From Martinezella dioscoreae (lineage in GTDB: Bacteria; Pseudomonadota; Alphaproteobacteria; Rhizobiales; Rhizobiaceae), in contig NZ_BLAJ01000012.1 of NCBI RefSeq assembly GCF_009176305.1, positions 42,961 to 106,960 of the forward strand: a stretch of 64,000 nt of DNA. Reading direction: 5' to 3'. The translations under genes and the position numbers were made by a program. This document shows, in pieces, positions 18,528 through 26,643 of this stretch; position 1 is the stretch's first letter; each line of letters begins with the position of its first letter. The notes beneath the pieces were generated by a model. That model was not told where the DNA came from. It ran no database searches and saw only the letters and a list, made by a program, of their open reading frames with translations.

Positions 18528-19319
18528 TTATGGTCCGGGATAGATTGCCGAGGTCCGGCCGACCGCGTAATAGCCGACCAGACCGACCCATTCGCGCAGG
18601 CCCGTCGCCAGCAGTTGGGCATTGCGTGATGGCTGGGTAAAATCGAGGCCGAGGCTTTCCTTGCCGGTGCTGCGATAATCGACCGGCCAAGGCACGACAT
18701 CGATGCCCTGTTTGCGGAAGATGCCCATCGAGCGCGGCATATGGAAGCCCGAGGTGATGAGCAGGCAATTCGAAAGACCGTTCTGCGCCAGCAGCTCCTT
18801 CGTATTGACCGCATTCTCAAAGGTTGTGCGTGAAGTCTTGTCCTCGACCATGCGGCTTGTCGGAATGCCGAGTGCAGTGAAGAAGCGTTCGGAAATCACG
18901 GCATCGCCCTCATAGGTGCCGCCGATCGAGCCATCGCCGCCCGAGATCACGATGCGTGACTGCGGGTATTTCTGCGCGAGACGCAGCGCTTCTATCAGCC
19001 GATCGCCGGCCGAATCAAGCTCATAGCCGCCGCGCGCCGTCGTCACTTCGTTTTGCGTGGCGCCGCCCAGAACGATCATGCATTTGAGATCGGCGGGATC
19101 GGCTGCGGGGTGCGGAAAACGCTCTTCCAGCGTCTGAACAACATAAGCGCCGGCCGTCGTATACAGCGAGACGAACAGGATCAGCGCCGACAAGAGCGCC
19201 GAGGTGATGACGGTAGCGCGCCAGCGCAGCAGTGCGGCGATAAATGCCAGCAGGACAAACAGGAAGGCCAGCGACAGCGGCTGACCGAAAATCCAGACAA
19301 GTTTCGAAAAAACGAACAC
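18528..19319 (-). CDS. YdcF/SanA-like DUF218 membrane protein
   Basis: 263 residues. Two N-terminal membrane helices (about 10-30 and 37-57) are followed by a DUF218 domain with IVLGGATQNEV, IVISGGDGSIGG and LLITSGFHMPRSMGIF, the signatures of YdcF/ElyC-like proteins. Family members act in envelope biogenesis (ElyC in enterobacterial envelope polysaccharide control); the reaction is not established. ATG 19319 is close to the first helix. Convergent with the preceding exported-protein gene. Confidence 0.9.
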   Translation of the reverse strand: MFVFSKLVWIFGQPLSLAFLFVLLAFIAALLRWRATVITSALLSALILFVSLYTTAGAYVVQTLEERFPHPAADPADLKCMIVLGGATQNEVTTARGGYELDSAGDRLIEALRLAQKYPQSRIVISGGDGSIGGTYEGDAVISERFFTALGIPTSRMVEDKTSRTTFENAVNTKELLAQNGLSNCLLITSGFHMPRSMGIFRKQGIDVVPWPVDYRSTGKESLGLDFTQPSRNAQLLATGLREWVGLVGYYAVGRTSAIYPGP

Positions 19320-19636
19320 GGCACATCCTTACGCTTGTCGGTAAAACGATTCGTTTTCCTCCCTAGCAGATTTTGTGCGCTGCAATGTGGCTATTTCGCT
19401 CGCCGCGCCGTCGGGCGGTCACCGCAATTTCCCCTTTACCGGGTCAAAATTCAAATGGGCTGCTTTTTCAGTCAGTTGCAAGGCATTCAGCGGCCCTTTA
19501 CTATCGCGTCGAGGTATACCAGTCAGCTCGAAAAGTGCTTGAATTCCTTTATGTTGATTAAAGAAATGAATCGCGCTTGGGTCGCGATTATCTTCCTCCG
19601 TCGATTCGATTATTGGACTAAAAGCAGCCCCTACCA
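19320..19636. other. gene-free spacer upstream of ydcF-like gene
   Basis: 317 bases with lower GC than the flanks. It should hold the ydcF-like promoter. No convincing gene, repeat or RNA was seen; short frames here lack ribosome-binding sites. It marks the left edge of the accessory stretch. Confidence 0.5.
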
Positions 19637-20071
19637 TCACCAACCGCCGGGCCGGGACATAGCGCTTCGGTTGCCACATAAAGTTCCATCGGTCGCCCGG
19701 TCGTAATACGAATAGCAGTTGCCCGGATATCGCGGCGCGGGCGTGTAATATGATCCACCCCCGCAATTATTGTTGGCGCAAACTGCCACCGCAGTTCCAA
19801 CCAGGGCGACGGCGACTAAAGCTGCAGCTGCCTGCCTCTGTTGGATGACCATTTGCTGACACTCAGGGATGCTTATCCGGCGCCGGTTTAGCTCGGTTAA
19901 GAGTTGTTGCTGAAACACAGGATCTTGTGTTTCGAGCACTGTCTTACATAGCGCTGCCTTGCTTACCGCCGCCGGCTTCTTGCTAAATTCTGCTTGGGTT
20001 GTGGTGCAACTCGCAAGCGCAATCGAAATCGCCACGGCGCTTACGCGTCGAGTCAGAAATTCTATTTTCAC
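19637..20071 (-). CDS. small lipoprotein of unknown function
   Basis: 144 residues from GTG 20071, with GAGGGG 6 bases upstream. The signal ends in a lipobox (ALASC), so it should be a lipid-anchored envelope protein. The mature part has a Gln/Arg-rich helix (PVFQQQLLTELNRRR), a hydrophobic segment (AAALVAVALVGTAVAVC) and a Cys/Gly/Tyr-rich end (NNNCGGGSYYTPAPRY). Family not recognised, though similar short lipoproteins occur in rhizobia. Confidence 0.65.
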   Translation of the reverse strand: MKIEFLTRRVSAVAISIALASCTTTQAEFSKKPAAVSKAALCKTVLETQDPVFQQQLLTELNRRRISIPECQQMVIQQRQAAAALVAVALVGTAVAVCANNNCGGGSYYTPAPRYPGNCYSYYDRATDGTLCGNRSAMSRPGGW

Positions 20072-20305
20072 GGATAACCCCTCAGTTGCCCGAGGATACC
20101 ATCGCATAATCTATTGCTACGTCAAATTGAATTTTAATATATCATTAACACAGCCTTTGGGAGTATGCGAAAGAGATGTTGAGGCTGGTTGGGCATCGCA
20201 AGGGAAGAATTTTATTGTGGCTGCATCGACTGTACTCGGGGCAGCCGGCAAGCACTACGACCGACGACATAGACAGACATCGTGCGGTTCAAGTTAGGGA
20301 AAGCA

Positions 20306-20650
20306 ATGGGAAAACCGACTATCGTCCTTGCTACAGCACTCTTGCTGGCCCCATTCATTGCGCATGCACAAAATACGCCCTGCAGCGGTCATAAGGGCGG
20401 CATCAACCATTGCCAGGGCAATACCTTCGTCTGCAACGACGGACCTGTCAGCGGCAGTAAGAAATCCTGTCCAGCCTATACTGGAGGCCTCGGGATGGCG
20501 GCAGGTCTGATGGGATCGGGCTCAACCGAAATGGCGCCGACGGAGACCGGCGACTGTTCCTGCGACAGCGGCGAATATTGCACCGGCCCTCGCGGCGGCC
20601 GCTTCTGCACGACCCATGAAGGAACGAAGAGCTATATGCGGCATGATTAG
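20306..20650 (+). CDS. small secreted cysteine-rich protein
   Basis: 114 residues with a signal peptide (MGKPTIVLATALLLAPFIAHA) and eight cysteines in the mature chain (PCSG, HCQG, VCND, SCPA, CSCDSGEYC, FC), suggesting a disulfide-rich periplasmic or extracellular protein. AGGGA lies upstream of ATG 20306; the frame also opens at 20282, but that would hide the signal. The 3' end overlaps the convergent SRAP fragment by 4 bases. Function unknown. Confidence 0.7.
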   Translation: MGKPTIVLATALLLAPFIAHAQNTPCSGHKGGINHCQGNTFVCNDGPVSGSKKSCPAYTGGLGMAAGLMGSGSTEMAPTETGDCSCDSGEYCTGPRGGRFCTTHEGTKSYMRHD

Positions 20651-20904
20651 TTCACTTCCTTGCCTTTGGCGCGCAGCTTATCGGCTCGCTTCGTGGCGGC
20701 GTCCAGCTGCGCCTTCTGAGACGACGGCAAGCCCCAGCGAACCTTCGCCAGCTCTCGGCCGGCCGGCGTGTTCCGCACGATCGGCCCCATCTGATCCGAA
20801 TAGAGATCCAGCTCCGGCTCAAGGTTGCCGATGTTGTCGATCATCGCCCTGGTGAGCTGCCGAATGGCTTCCTGGTTCGTCGTCACATTATAAAGATTGC
20901 ACAT
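20647..20904 (-). pseudogene. truncated SRAP (YedK/HMCES-like) gene
   Basis: 85 residues that match only the N-terminal third of SOS response-associated peptidases, which crosslink to abasic sites in single-stranded DNA through Cys2. The catalytic Cys2 (MCNLYN) and the RWGLPSS segment are present. The chain stops at KGKEVN just where full proteins (about 220 residues) continue into the conserved NxR and HR.xxP regions. No continuation is seen in the next bases in any frame, so this is a deletion remnant. It meets the secreted-protein gene tail to tail. Confidence 0.75.
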
Positions 20905-21004
20905 GGTCTTTCCCCCTAATCCCGTGGGGGCGAGCGGACGATGATCTTTGCCGAACCCTTTACGCCGCATTTTTTGCAAACAAGCTTGCCGGCGGCGTCA
21001 GAAA

Positions 21005-21457
21005 TCAAGGCTTCCTTTCCCGCCGATTTCTCAAGTCGCTCACGATCGAGCTCGTTTTTCCGTCCGCAGCTGCATGCACGTAAAGCCTATGCCATCGGCT
21101 CAGGTCGGAAAAGCGAAGCTGTCCGCGCTTCTGCTCTCGGGGATCGATGTACCCCATGCGCTTCGCCCATTCGCCTGGCGAGAAGTGAAAATGCATCTTG
21201 CATCGGTCATAGAAGGCGTTCTCGGTGCGCTTGCATCCCAGCGACTTCGCGACAAGCGGCGGGAGCGACGGCATCGTCTGGTTACCGTATTGCTCCAAGA
21301 GAGCCGATGGTTTCAGCCACTTCAGAATCTCGCAATCCTCGCAGATGAAATCGACCGTTTCCCCCTTATGATCTGCAAGCATGTTTGGTGGGGAAGTGGC
21401 AGGTTCAGCGTTGCGCACGTCTCCGCTCCCGCCGCATTGCAGCAGGCCCTTTCTCAT
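21005..21457 (-). CDS. hypothetical protein
   Basis: About 150 residues. Segment with ICEDCEILKWLKPSALLEQYG, then LPPLVAKSLGCKRTENAFYDRCKMHF, reads like a real conserved protein, possibly with a zinc-binding Cys pair; I do not know the family. ATG 21457 is the first ATG; ATG 21382 (MLADHKGE) is an equally plausible start. The C-terminus is basic (RNRRERKP). It follows the 79-residue gene on the same strand with a 17-base gap, so the two may be cotranscribed. Confidence 0.5.
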   Translation of the reverse strand: MRKGLLQCGGSGDVRNAEPATSPPNMLADHKGETVDFICEDCEILKWLKPSALLEQYGNQTMPSLPPLVAKSLGCKRTENAFYDRCKMHFHFSPGEWAKRMGYIDPREQKRGQLRFSDLSRWHRLYVHAAADGKTSSIVSDLRNRRERKP

Positions 21458-21474
21458 CAAATTTTCAATCTATC

Positions 21475-21714
21475 TCAGGCGGCGTTCAGGTCGGCGATTT
21501 CGCCGTGTTTCGCCAGCAGACGCGGCGACGACATATCGCCGGTTTCCTCGTCGACCATGACGGCGTAAGCCGCAACACCGATAAACCGGGCAGACATAGC
21601 CGTGGCAATCTTCTCGGCACTGACGGCGTTCGAAGCCTGTCGCATCTCGCCTGGAACAAGGTTCCCGCGATTCTTTCGATACGGCAGCACGATGAATTTT
21701 TCGGCGGTGCTCAT
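21475..21714 (-). CDS. hypothetical protein
   Basis: 79 residues from ATG 21714, with GGGAG 5 bases upstream. Contains FIVLPYRKNRGNLVPGEMRQ and ARFIGVAAYAVMVDEETGDMSSPRLLAKHGEI, which looks like a small globular protein. Family not recognised. Precedes the 150-residue gene on the same strand. Confidence 0.6.
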   Translation of the reverse strand: MSTAEKFIVLPYRKNRGNLVPGEMRQASNAVSAEKIATAMSARFIGVAAYAVMVDEETGDMSSPRLLAKHGEIADLNAA

Positions 21715-21856
21715 TGCGTCTCCCTTAATATGTTCTATAAATGTTCTCATTTTGGGGAAGAGTCAAGTCTAGCGAAACTGATGAGAAAGAGGCCTTGCTA
21801 GTGCAACTGAGGGTGTGCAAGAAATGATGCGCATGGCCCGAGGCAGAGGCGATCCT

Positions 21857-22420
21857 ATGAACGACACAACAAAGAAAAGATCGGCTCGCTGGATGCTCGC
21901 TTGCCTGGGCCTTGTGCTTCTCTTTTCGCTGGTTCTTTCCCTAATAAGCGCGTTCGCGCATCAATTTGGATACGGGTACGTGCCATCGAAGGCTTGGACG
22001 ACTACTTCGAGCTATTTCCGCGTGGCGGCCGGCATTATCGCTACGGGATTCGTAACTGGTAAATTTGTGACGAGTCCGGAAGTCGGGGCGCTCCAAAAGA
22101 TTCTTGGGATATTTATCGTTCCATTTATAGGCTACTTCCTGGGAAGTGCGCCAATACTGGCGGGGGTGCCGATGCTGGTTGCAGCAATTGCAGGCCACCA
22201 TGTTGAACTGATCTACACCGTGACGAAAGCAGACAGCCGCGGTGGTAGAGGATGCTATTCGCCGATTGAACTTCGCGATTTGCCATGGTTCTTCGACAGT
22301 CTCTGTTACGTGCCGAATGACTTACGGCAACCGCTGAAGCCAGGCATGCAAATTGTAGTGGAAGGCAGGGGTACAAGCTTGGGCGTCTACGCGAAATCAA
22401 TTCATCGCCTGGGCCTCTAA
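21857..22420 (+). CDS. membrane protein of unknown function
   Basis: 187 residues from ATG 21857 (AGGCGATCC upstream). Predicted membrane helices at about 13-35, 60-75 and 83-112, then a soluble C-terminal half with YSPIELRDLPWFFDSLCYVPNDLR. No family recognised. Its stop overlaps the start of the phospholipase D-like pseudogene by one base (TAATG), indicating translational coupling in an operon. Confidence 0.65.
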   Translation: MNDTTKKRSARWMLACLGLVLLFSLVLSLISAFAHQFGYGYVPSKAWTTTSSYFRVAAGIIATGFVTGKFVTSPEVGALQKILGIFIVPFIGYFLGSAPILAGVPMLVAAIAGHHVELIYTVTKADSRGGRGCYSPIELRDLPWFFDSLCYVPNDLRQPLKPGMQIVVEGRGTSLGVYAKSIHRLGL

Positions 22421-22962
22421 TGCAGGGATTTCCGCGTTTCAGATCTATCACAACCCTTATCGTTCTGCTCGTGACCGCCTCAAGCACACTTGCCGGGCAG
22501 CCAGTTGCGGCGAAAATCTCCGTCTGCTTCACACCTGGCGAACAGTGCGAGACCAAGATCATCGCTCCGATCGACGGAGCTCGGTCATCCTTTCACGTTC
22601 AGGCTTACGGCTTTACGTCCCTTCCGATTATCCACGCGCTGTAACGAGCTGCAGGCAGGGGCGTCGAGGTGCTTGCGATCCTCGACAAGACGAATGAGAG
22701 GAAATATTCCGGCGCGACATTGCTCGAAGCCGCCGGCGTTCCGGTGTGGATCGATTTCGAGCCGGCGATAGCCCACAACAAGATCATCGTGATTGACGGA
22801 CACCTGACCATAGGCGGCTCGTACAATTACACGACCGCAGCACAGAAGCGGAATGCAGAGAATGTGACGTTTACGGACAGCCGCGAACTGGCGCGCGAGT
22901 ATCTAGCGAATTGGGATAGTAGGTTGAGAGTTTCGCGGACGTTTGAGGGAGCAATAAACTAA
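22420..22962 (+). pseudogene. phospholipase D-like nuclease gene with in-frame stop
   Basis: One continuous frame broken by a TAA at 22642-22644. Before it: a signal peptide (SITTLIVLLVTASSTLAG) and VQAYGFTSLPIIHAL. After it: RGVEVLAILDKTNERKYS and the PLD active-site motif HNKIIVIDG followed by GGSYNYTTAA. Together this is a complete single-HKD protein of about 180 residues like the secreted Nuc-type endonucleases. The stop falls between the first conserved strand and the helix that precedes the active site. Unless translation restarts downstream, the enzyme is inactive. Single-base error is the other explanation. Confidence 0.8.
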
Positions 22963-23140
22963 GGACGCTTTTCCGCGCGATGAGCGTCCTGAAGACTTCG
23001 TAGCTCAAAGCTTGAGGATATGCAGGGGAAGCCTTATAAGAGCATTTTCCAGATGCCGGTTGTGGAGCCGTGAGGGCTTGGACATTGAAAAGTGGGTCGC
23101 ACAAAAAGAAACCCGCCGAAGCGGGTTCCGGTCCTAGAAT

Positions 23141-23632
23141 TTAGTTTATTTTAATGGGTATTCGCTCGTTTGCATCGTTGGATTCTGGCGATGGCGCGAT
23201 AGCCAGTGATCCTAATGGTACGAAATTGCCATTCCATATAGCAGCTACACGAATTCGCCCGTACCGAGTGATTGGGTAGGGTGCTCCCCCCATCTTAACA
23301 ACTACATGCGCCCGAGGTCGAATAGGATGATCTCCTATTTCGGGAAGGCTCAGGAGCTTAAATTCTGGCTCGATCTCAAAAGAAATAGTAGGATTATCAA
23401 AATCTTCGCCAGGATGGGCTACTTTAATTACGATGTGCGCGGGGTGATCTCTTGGTTCATCAAATAAATGAACCGCCATACATAATTGATTGAGTTGGAT
23501 TGGGAGCGGCTGACCAATGAACATGGCATCGCCGTACACTCCAACGTACGTTGTTTGGCCAGAAGTCTCCTCGCGCAGATCTTCACAGAAGATTGTGAAG
23601 CCATGAGGCTTGAAAGGGTCTATCTCAGGCAC
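23141..23632 (-). CDS. hypothetical protein, DUF6941-like
   Basis: About 163 residues starting at GTG 23632, which overlaps the upstream HTH gene stop by 8 bases; the frame is open to 23695. The segment FTIFCEDLREETSGQTTYVGVYG is close to the start of DUF6941 proteins, and the rest is beta-rich. Function unknown; such genes occur in accessory and prophage-like loci. Third gene of a minus-strand operon after the toxin-like and HTH genes. Confidence 0.6.
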   Translation of the reverse strand: MPEIDPFKPHGFTIFCEDLREETSGQTTYVGVYGDAMFIGQPLPIQLNQLCMAVHLFDEPRDHPAHIVIKVAHPGEDFDNPTISFEIEPEFKLLSLPEIGDHPIRPRAHVVVKMGGAPYPITRYGRIRVAAIWNGNFVPLGSLAIAPSPESNDANERIPIKIN

Positions 23633-24047
23633 CGACTTTCGTCCCACGAAGTTCCACCGGGTTACCAGTAGTGCTGGACCAAACACGTAGCCCACTATCC
23701 ATCGTTACGACATTTGACCTCGTGCTAATTGCAGCATGGATTTTCACCACCTCACCTGAGCACGTGAACATCTGACCAGTGGCTCTGTCCACCGCTGCAA
23801 TTCGGATATCCAGTTCAAGCGCATCCGCTATATCCGCAATGGTGTTCAGTTCCCAATTCGGGCTTTTACCAGAAAACCATCTGGATACCGCTGACTTGTT
23901 TATCGAAAGCTTGTCAGCAAGGCCTTTCAGGCTGCCGCCATCCTGTTTTTTCTTGGATATGACAGACCAGAAAAGGCTAGCGAAAGCTGATTTCAGCATT
24001 TCGCGCTGATATTCCTTCGCAATCTTGTCAGTCTTTGTCATCGACAT
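23625..24047 (-). CDS. helix-turn-helix (XRE-like) regulator
   Basis: 140 residues (ATG 24047 or 24041). Central HTH is clear: GSLKGLADKLSINKSAVSRW followed by FSGKSPNWELNTIADIADALE, typical of Cro/C1-type DNA-binding domains. The C-terminal part is not recognised. The start overlaps the upstream toxin-like gene by about 20 bases and the end overlaps the next gene. As an antitoxin-type repressor it could bind the perfect palindrome at 24558-24590 upstream of the operon; this is inference. Confidence 0.75.
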   Translation of the reverse strand: MSMTKTDKIAKEYQREMLKSAFASLFWSVISKKKQDGGSLKGLADKLSINKSAVSRWFSGKSPNWELNTIADIADALELDIRIAAVDRATGQMFTCSGEVVKIHAAISTRSNVVTMDSGLRVWSSTTGNPVELRGTKVGA

Positions 24048-24525
24048 CGCGGTAAACCCCACCAAAATATTCATCAACTGTATTTGCGTCATATCGAACG
24101 CAATTACCAAGTACCTCGTTCCAAAGGGCCGGAATATCAGATGCGACGGCATTGTAATTTTCGCGCCACCCCAGGAGTATGCGCTCGTACAAGCCGAGAC
24201 CTATGAAGGTTCCTTTGGAAATAAAGCGGCCAAAAATTCGCACCTGCCACATTTTTGGCTTTCTGGCGCAAATGGCCCAAACTTCGTCTAGGCCCTGAAG
24301 TCTCTCAAAATCGGGCTTTGCCGCCCCATTTCCAGAGAGGCTTGCGGTGACCAAATGGCCCGCACAAAACCGGCCGATGATCGCTTCCGTTTCCACCATA
24401 GGAAGATGTTTGAATTTTTCATCATCACCATCCAGAATCCTATTGACATCAGGTGTTACGAACAGCCTTCGCACGGATGCGCTTTGCCTAAGAGGTTCCC
24501 TTGCTACAAGGCGCCCCGTATCCAC
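24028..24525 (-). CDS. hypothetical protein, possible RelE/HigB-like toxin
   Basis: About 165 residues if started at GTG 24525; the frame opens at TTG 24564 inside an operator palindrome, which is unlikely. No clear ribosome-binding site is seen, so the start is uncertain. A segment ICARKPKMWQVRIFGRFISK then GTFIGLGLYERILLG is loosely like the RelE/HigB core, where toxin and HTH antitoxin follow in this order. Overlap with the HTH gene supports a two-gene unit. The toxin role is a guess. Confidence 0.45.
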   Translation of the reverse strand: MDTGRLVAREPLRQSASVRRLFVTPDVNRILDGDDEKFKHLPMVETEAIIGRFCAGHLVTASLSGNGAAKPDFERLQGLDEVWAICARKPKMWQVRIFGRFISKGTFIGLGLYERILLGWRENYNAVASDIPALWNEVLGNCVRYDANTVDEYFGGVYRDVDDKD

Positions 24526-24557
24526 GGCTTGATACAATATGCGTTCGGTTGCCTTAT

Positions 24558-24590
24558 AAGTCAACTATGCTTGCCCCAAATAGTTGACTT
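24558..24590. promoter_or_regulatory. perfect 11-bp inverted repeat, probable operator
   Basis: AAGTCAACTAT at 24558-24568 and its exact complement at 24580-24590, with an 11-base spacer, directly upstream of the minus-strand toxin-like/HTH operon. Each arm contains a TTGACT that could serve as a -35 box. For the operon, TTGACT is followed 17 bases on by CATATT. Expected to be the autoregulatory site of the HTH protein. Confidence 0.7.
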
Positions 24591-24939
24591 CAAGTTGTGA
24601 CCTATGTTCATTCTGGAATAGTCTCGGAAAACAGCGCGGCTTAAAAATTGACCCTTTTCTGCCCGGCCCATCAGTGAAGAAGGTGTTAACCAAGAATCAT
24701 AAGGTTCGATTTTGGGTTGTAAATTGAAACAAGTAATGACGAACAGTCAAGTATGTTGGCCGCTTCATCCTCACGTAGAAACGTATCCGGCTTCGGTCAC
24801 ATCTATCGCGGCTCTAAAGGCAATCCGGCCTAAGCTTAGAACGGGATGCGGCCTTCCGGTTTGACATCCGAGCGGGTTGCTACAGTTACCGGTTTCGCGT
24901 CAGCGCCAGCCGTCGATAGGACGAACGAGTAAAAGATAT
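24591..24939. other. gene-free spacer
   Basis: 349 bases, lower GC than the core, between two minus-strand genes. No coding frame with a ribosome-binding site, no tRNA and no strong repeat was seen. Confidence 0.5.
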
Positions 24940-25242
24940 TCAGGCGTTACCCGAACAGGCCCTGCGCCCCATGAACGGCTCAAATTCATCATCGCCGTCC
25001 AGATATTCTAGCTCATGGTCGATATGGTCGATTGCCCAGCCCAGCGGCTCGATCTGACTTTTCAGGTGGTGGGCCAAGTCCTCGGTAATGATGGCGATAT
25101 CGGCCGCCGGCAGCGATGCCCTGTTGTTGATGATTTTGATCGCGTCAGCCTCTAGGCGTAGCAGATGGTAATTGGCCTGCTTGATCTGGAACAGCAGCTT
25201 GTCGCGGTGGTCGAGCACGTATTCTCTCGTTTCGTCGAGCAT
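24940..25242 (-). CDS. hypothetical protein
   Basis: 100 residues from ATG 25242 with GGAG 8 bases upstream. Mostly helical and charged (REYVLDHRDKLLFQIKQANY, then HHLKSQIEPLGWAIDHIDHE), acidic near the end (DGDDEFEPF). No family recognised. The frame continues upstream to 25281, overlapping the next gene. Lies 28 bases after the 124-residue gene on the same strand; probably an operon. Confidence 0.6.
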   Translation of the reverse strand: MLDETREYVLDHRDKLLFQIKQANYHLLRLEADAIKIINNRASLPAADIAIITEDLAHHLKSQIEPLGWAIDHIDHELEYLDGDDEFEPFMGRRACSGNA

Positions 25243-25270
25243 CGTGGCGTCTCCAGTTTGCAGCAATTTT

Positions 25271-25645
25271 CTATATTTCAACGGCTCTCAAATGGTTTCT
25301 CGGATCAAGCAGAATAACCTTGTCGAAGGAATGTGTGACCTGTGTTTGAGCCACAAACAACGAAAGTTCAAAATCATCCATCCCGTAAGCGATATGGTCA
25401 GGCAAAATAAGCCACCAGCTCGGGTATTCGGCCCTATAAGGTGCGATTTTCGCAGTCTTCTCTTGGATTACGATGTGAAGATTTGTTTCAAGCTCGCCGA
25501 GAAGCCACCCTCCGGATTCTTCATCACTATGTCCAGCAGGGACGAATAAGGTGGGATGGGGTGACGGGGACGCCATAACATTCAGCTTGAAGCCGTCGCC
25601 CAGATCTCGATCGAAACCAGTCGCTGTAGTGATGATAAGCGTCAT
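25271..25645 (-). CDS. hypothetical protein
   Basis: 124 residues from ATG 25645 with GAGG 7 bases upstream. Contains SGGWLLGELETNLHIVIQEK and PSWWLILPDHIAYGMDDFEL, suggesting a compact beta-rich protein. No family recognised. Last gene before tRNA-Ala, at the right edge of the accessory stretch. Confidence 0.6.
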   Translation of the reverse strand: MTLIITTATGFDRDLGDGFKLNVMASPSPHPTLFVPAGHSDEESGGWLLGELETNLHIVIQEKTAKIAPYRAEYPSWWLILPDHIAYGMDDFELSLFVAQTQVTHSFDKVILLDPRNHLRAVEI

Positions 25646-25762
25646 AGTACCGTCCTCTCGAGAACGAGATTAGTTCGCGCTTCCCCCGTGCTTCCCCGCA
25701 GATGCAAAAGGAGACGGGCAAAAATTACGAATTCATAAGCAACTGATTCTTCTAGGAAAATT

Positions 25763-25838
<76 letters not shown>

Positions 25839-25937
25839 ATCAAGATGGTGCCGTTTGACCGGCCCTGGGTCCCTTCCGAGCGCTTCGCCCGTCGGGGTGG
25901 CGGCTTATTACTTGTGGTTTTCACAGATAGCAAGCCG

Positions 25938-25977
25938 AAAAATTCGGCCCGGGAAATTTTTTCTTTCACCGGGCCGA
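25938..25977 (-). terminator. terminator after the TIGR02300 gene
   Basis: 9-bp stem CCGGGCCGA/TCGGCCCGG (25969-25977 with 25944-25952), 16-base loop, followed on the minus strand by a T-rich run. Confidence 0.7.
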
Positions 25978-25989
25978 CTGTCTTTCAGA

Positions 25990-26370
25990 TCAGACGTCGT
26001 CTTCGTCGCCGGTGACGCCGATGATGTCGCTCATGTCGTCATCATCTTCATCTTCGTCGGCTTCGAGGAAGGTGTCGTCATCATCGTCGCCGATTTCGAC
26101 GTCGTCATCGCCAATATCCGGAATGTCATCGCCGCCGGCAGCATCGTCGGCATCCTCGAGCGAGACCAGCTCGACTTCCGTGTTTTCGGTATCGACTTCG
26201 GCCACTTCGTCTTCTTCCGGAACTTCCTTGGAAGCGGAGGTTTCCTCGAAGAAGGACAAGGGCCAGGACTTGCCGGTATAGGGCGAGACCACCGGGTCCC
26301 GGTTCAGGTCATAGAACTTCTTGCCGGTATCGGGGTCGGTACGTTTTGTTCCAAGTTCCGCTTTCGCCAC
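25990..26370 (-). CDS. TIGR02300 family acidic protein
   Basis: 126 residues from GTG 26370, with GAGG 7 bases upstream. The N-terminal part AKAELGTKRTDPDTGKKFYD is the conserved FYDLN core, followed by RDPVVSPYTGKSWP. The C-terminal two thirds are extremely acidic with long Asp/Glu tracts. This family is confined to Alphaproteobacteria and has no known function. It lies opposite aroA, the usual location in Rhizobiales. Confidence 0.92.
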   Translation of the reverse strand: MAKAELGTKRTDPDTGKKFYDLNRDPVVSPYTGKSWPLSFFEETSASKEVPEEDEVAEVDTENTEVELVSLEDADDAAGGDDIPDIGDDDVEIGDDDDDTFLEADEDEDDDDMSDIIGVTGDEDDV

Positions 26371-26643
26371 TGTCAAAGCCTCATGAATGGCCGAATGAAA
26401 ATTCGGCAATGCCGGGGAAGCCGGCGTTTTAAGGGAAATATCAGCCGGTCCCCTTAATCGTTGCGGCCGTTTCTGTCAAAGCTAAACTTCAAGCCGCCTC
26501 GCACGTGCTTTTTGCGCATGGCGGGATGACTGGGGAACGGGCCTGTGCTAACCAGCTGGCGTGAACCGCAGAACATCTGGCGCAAGAGCAACGCAGCCAG
26601 CACAGAATGCGGATGGAATACCGGCATCGCAAAGGAATTGCCC

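Noticed and set aside
24564..24564. TTG at 24564 as start of the toxin-like gene
   Set aside because: It lies inside the operator palindrome and upstream of the likely -10 box, so it would not be in the transcript.
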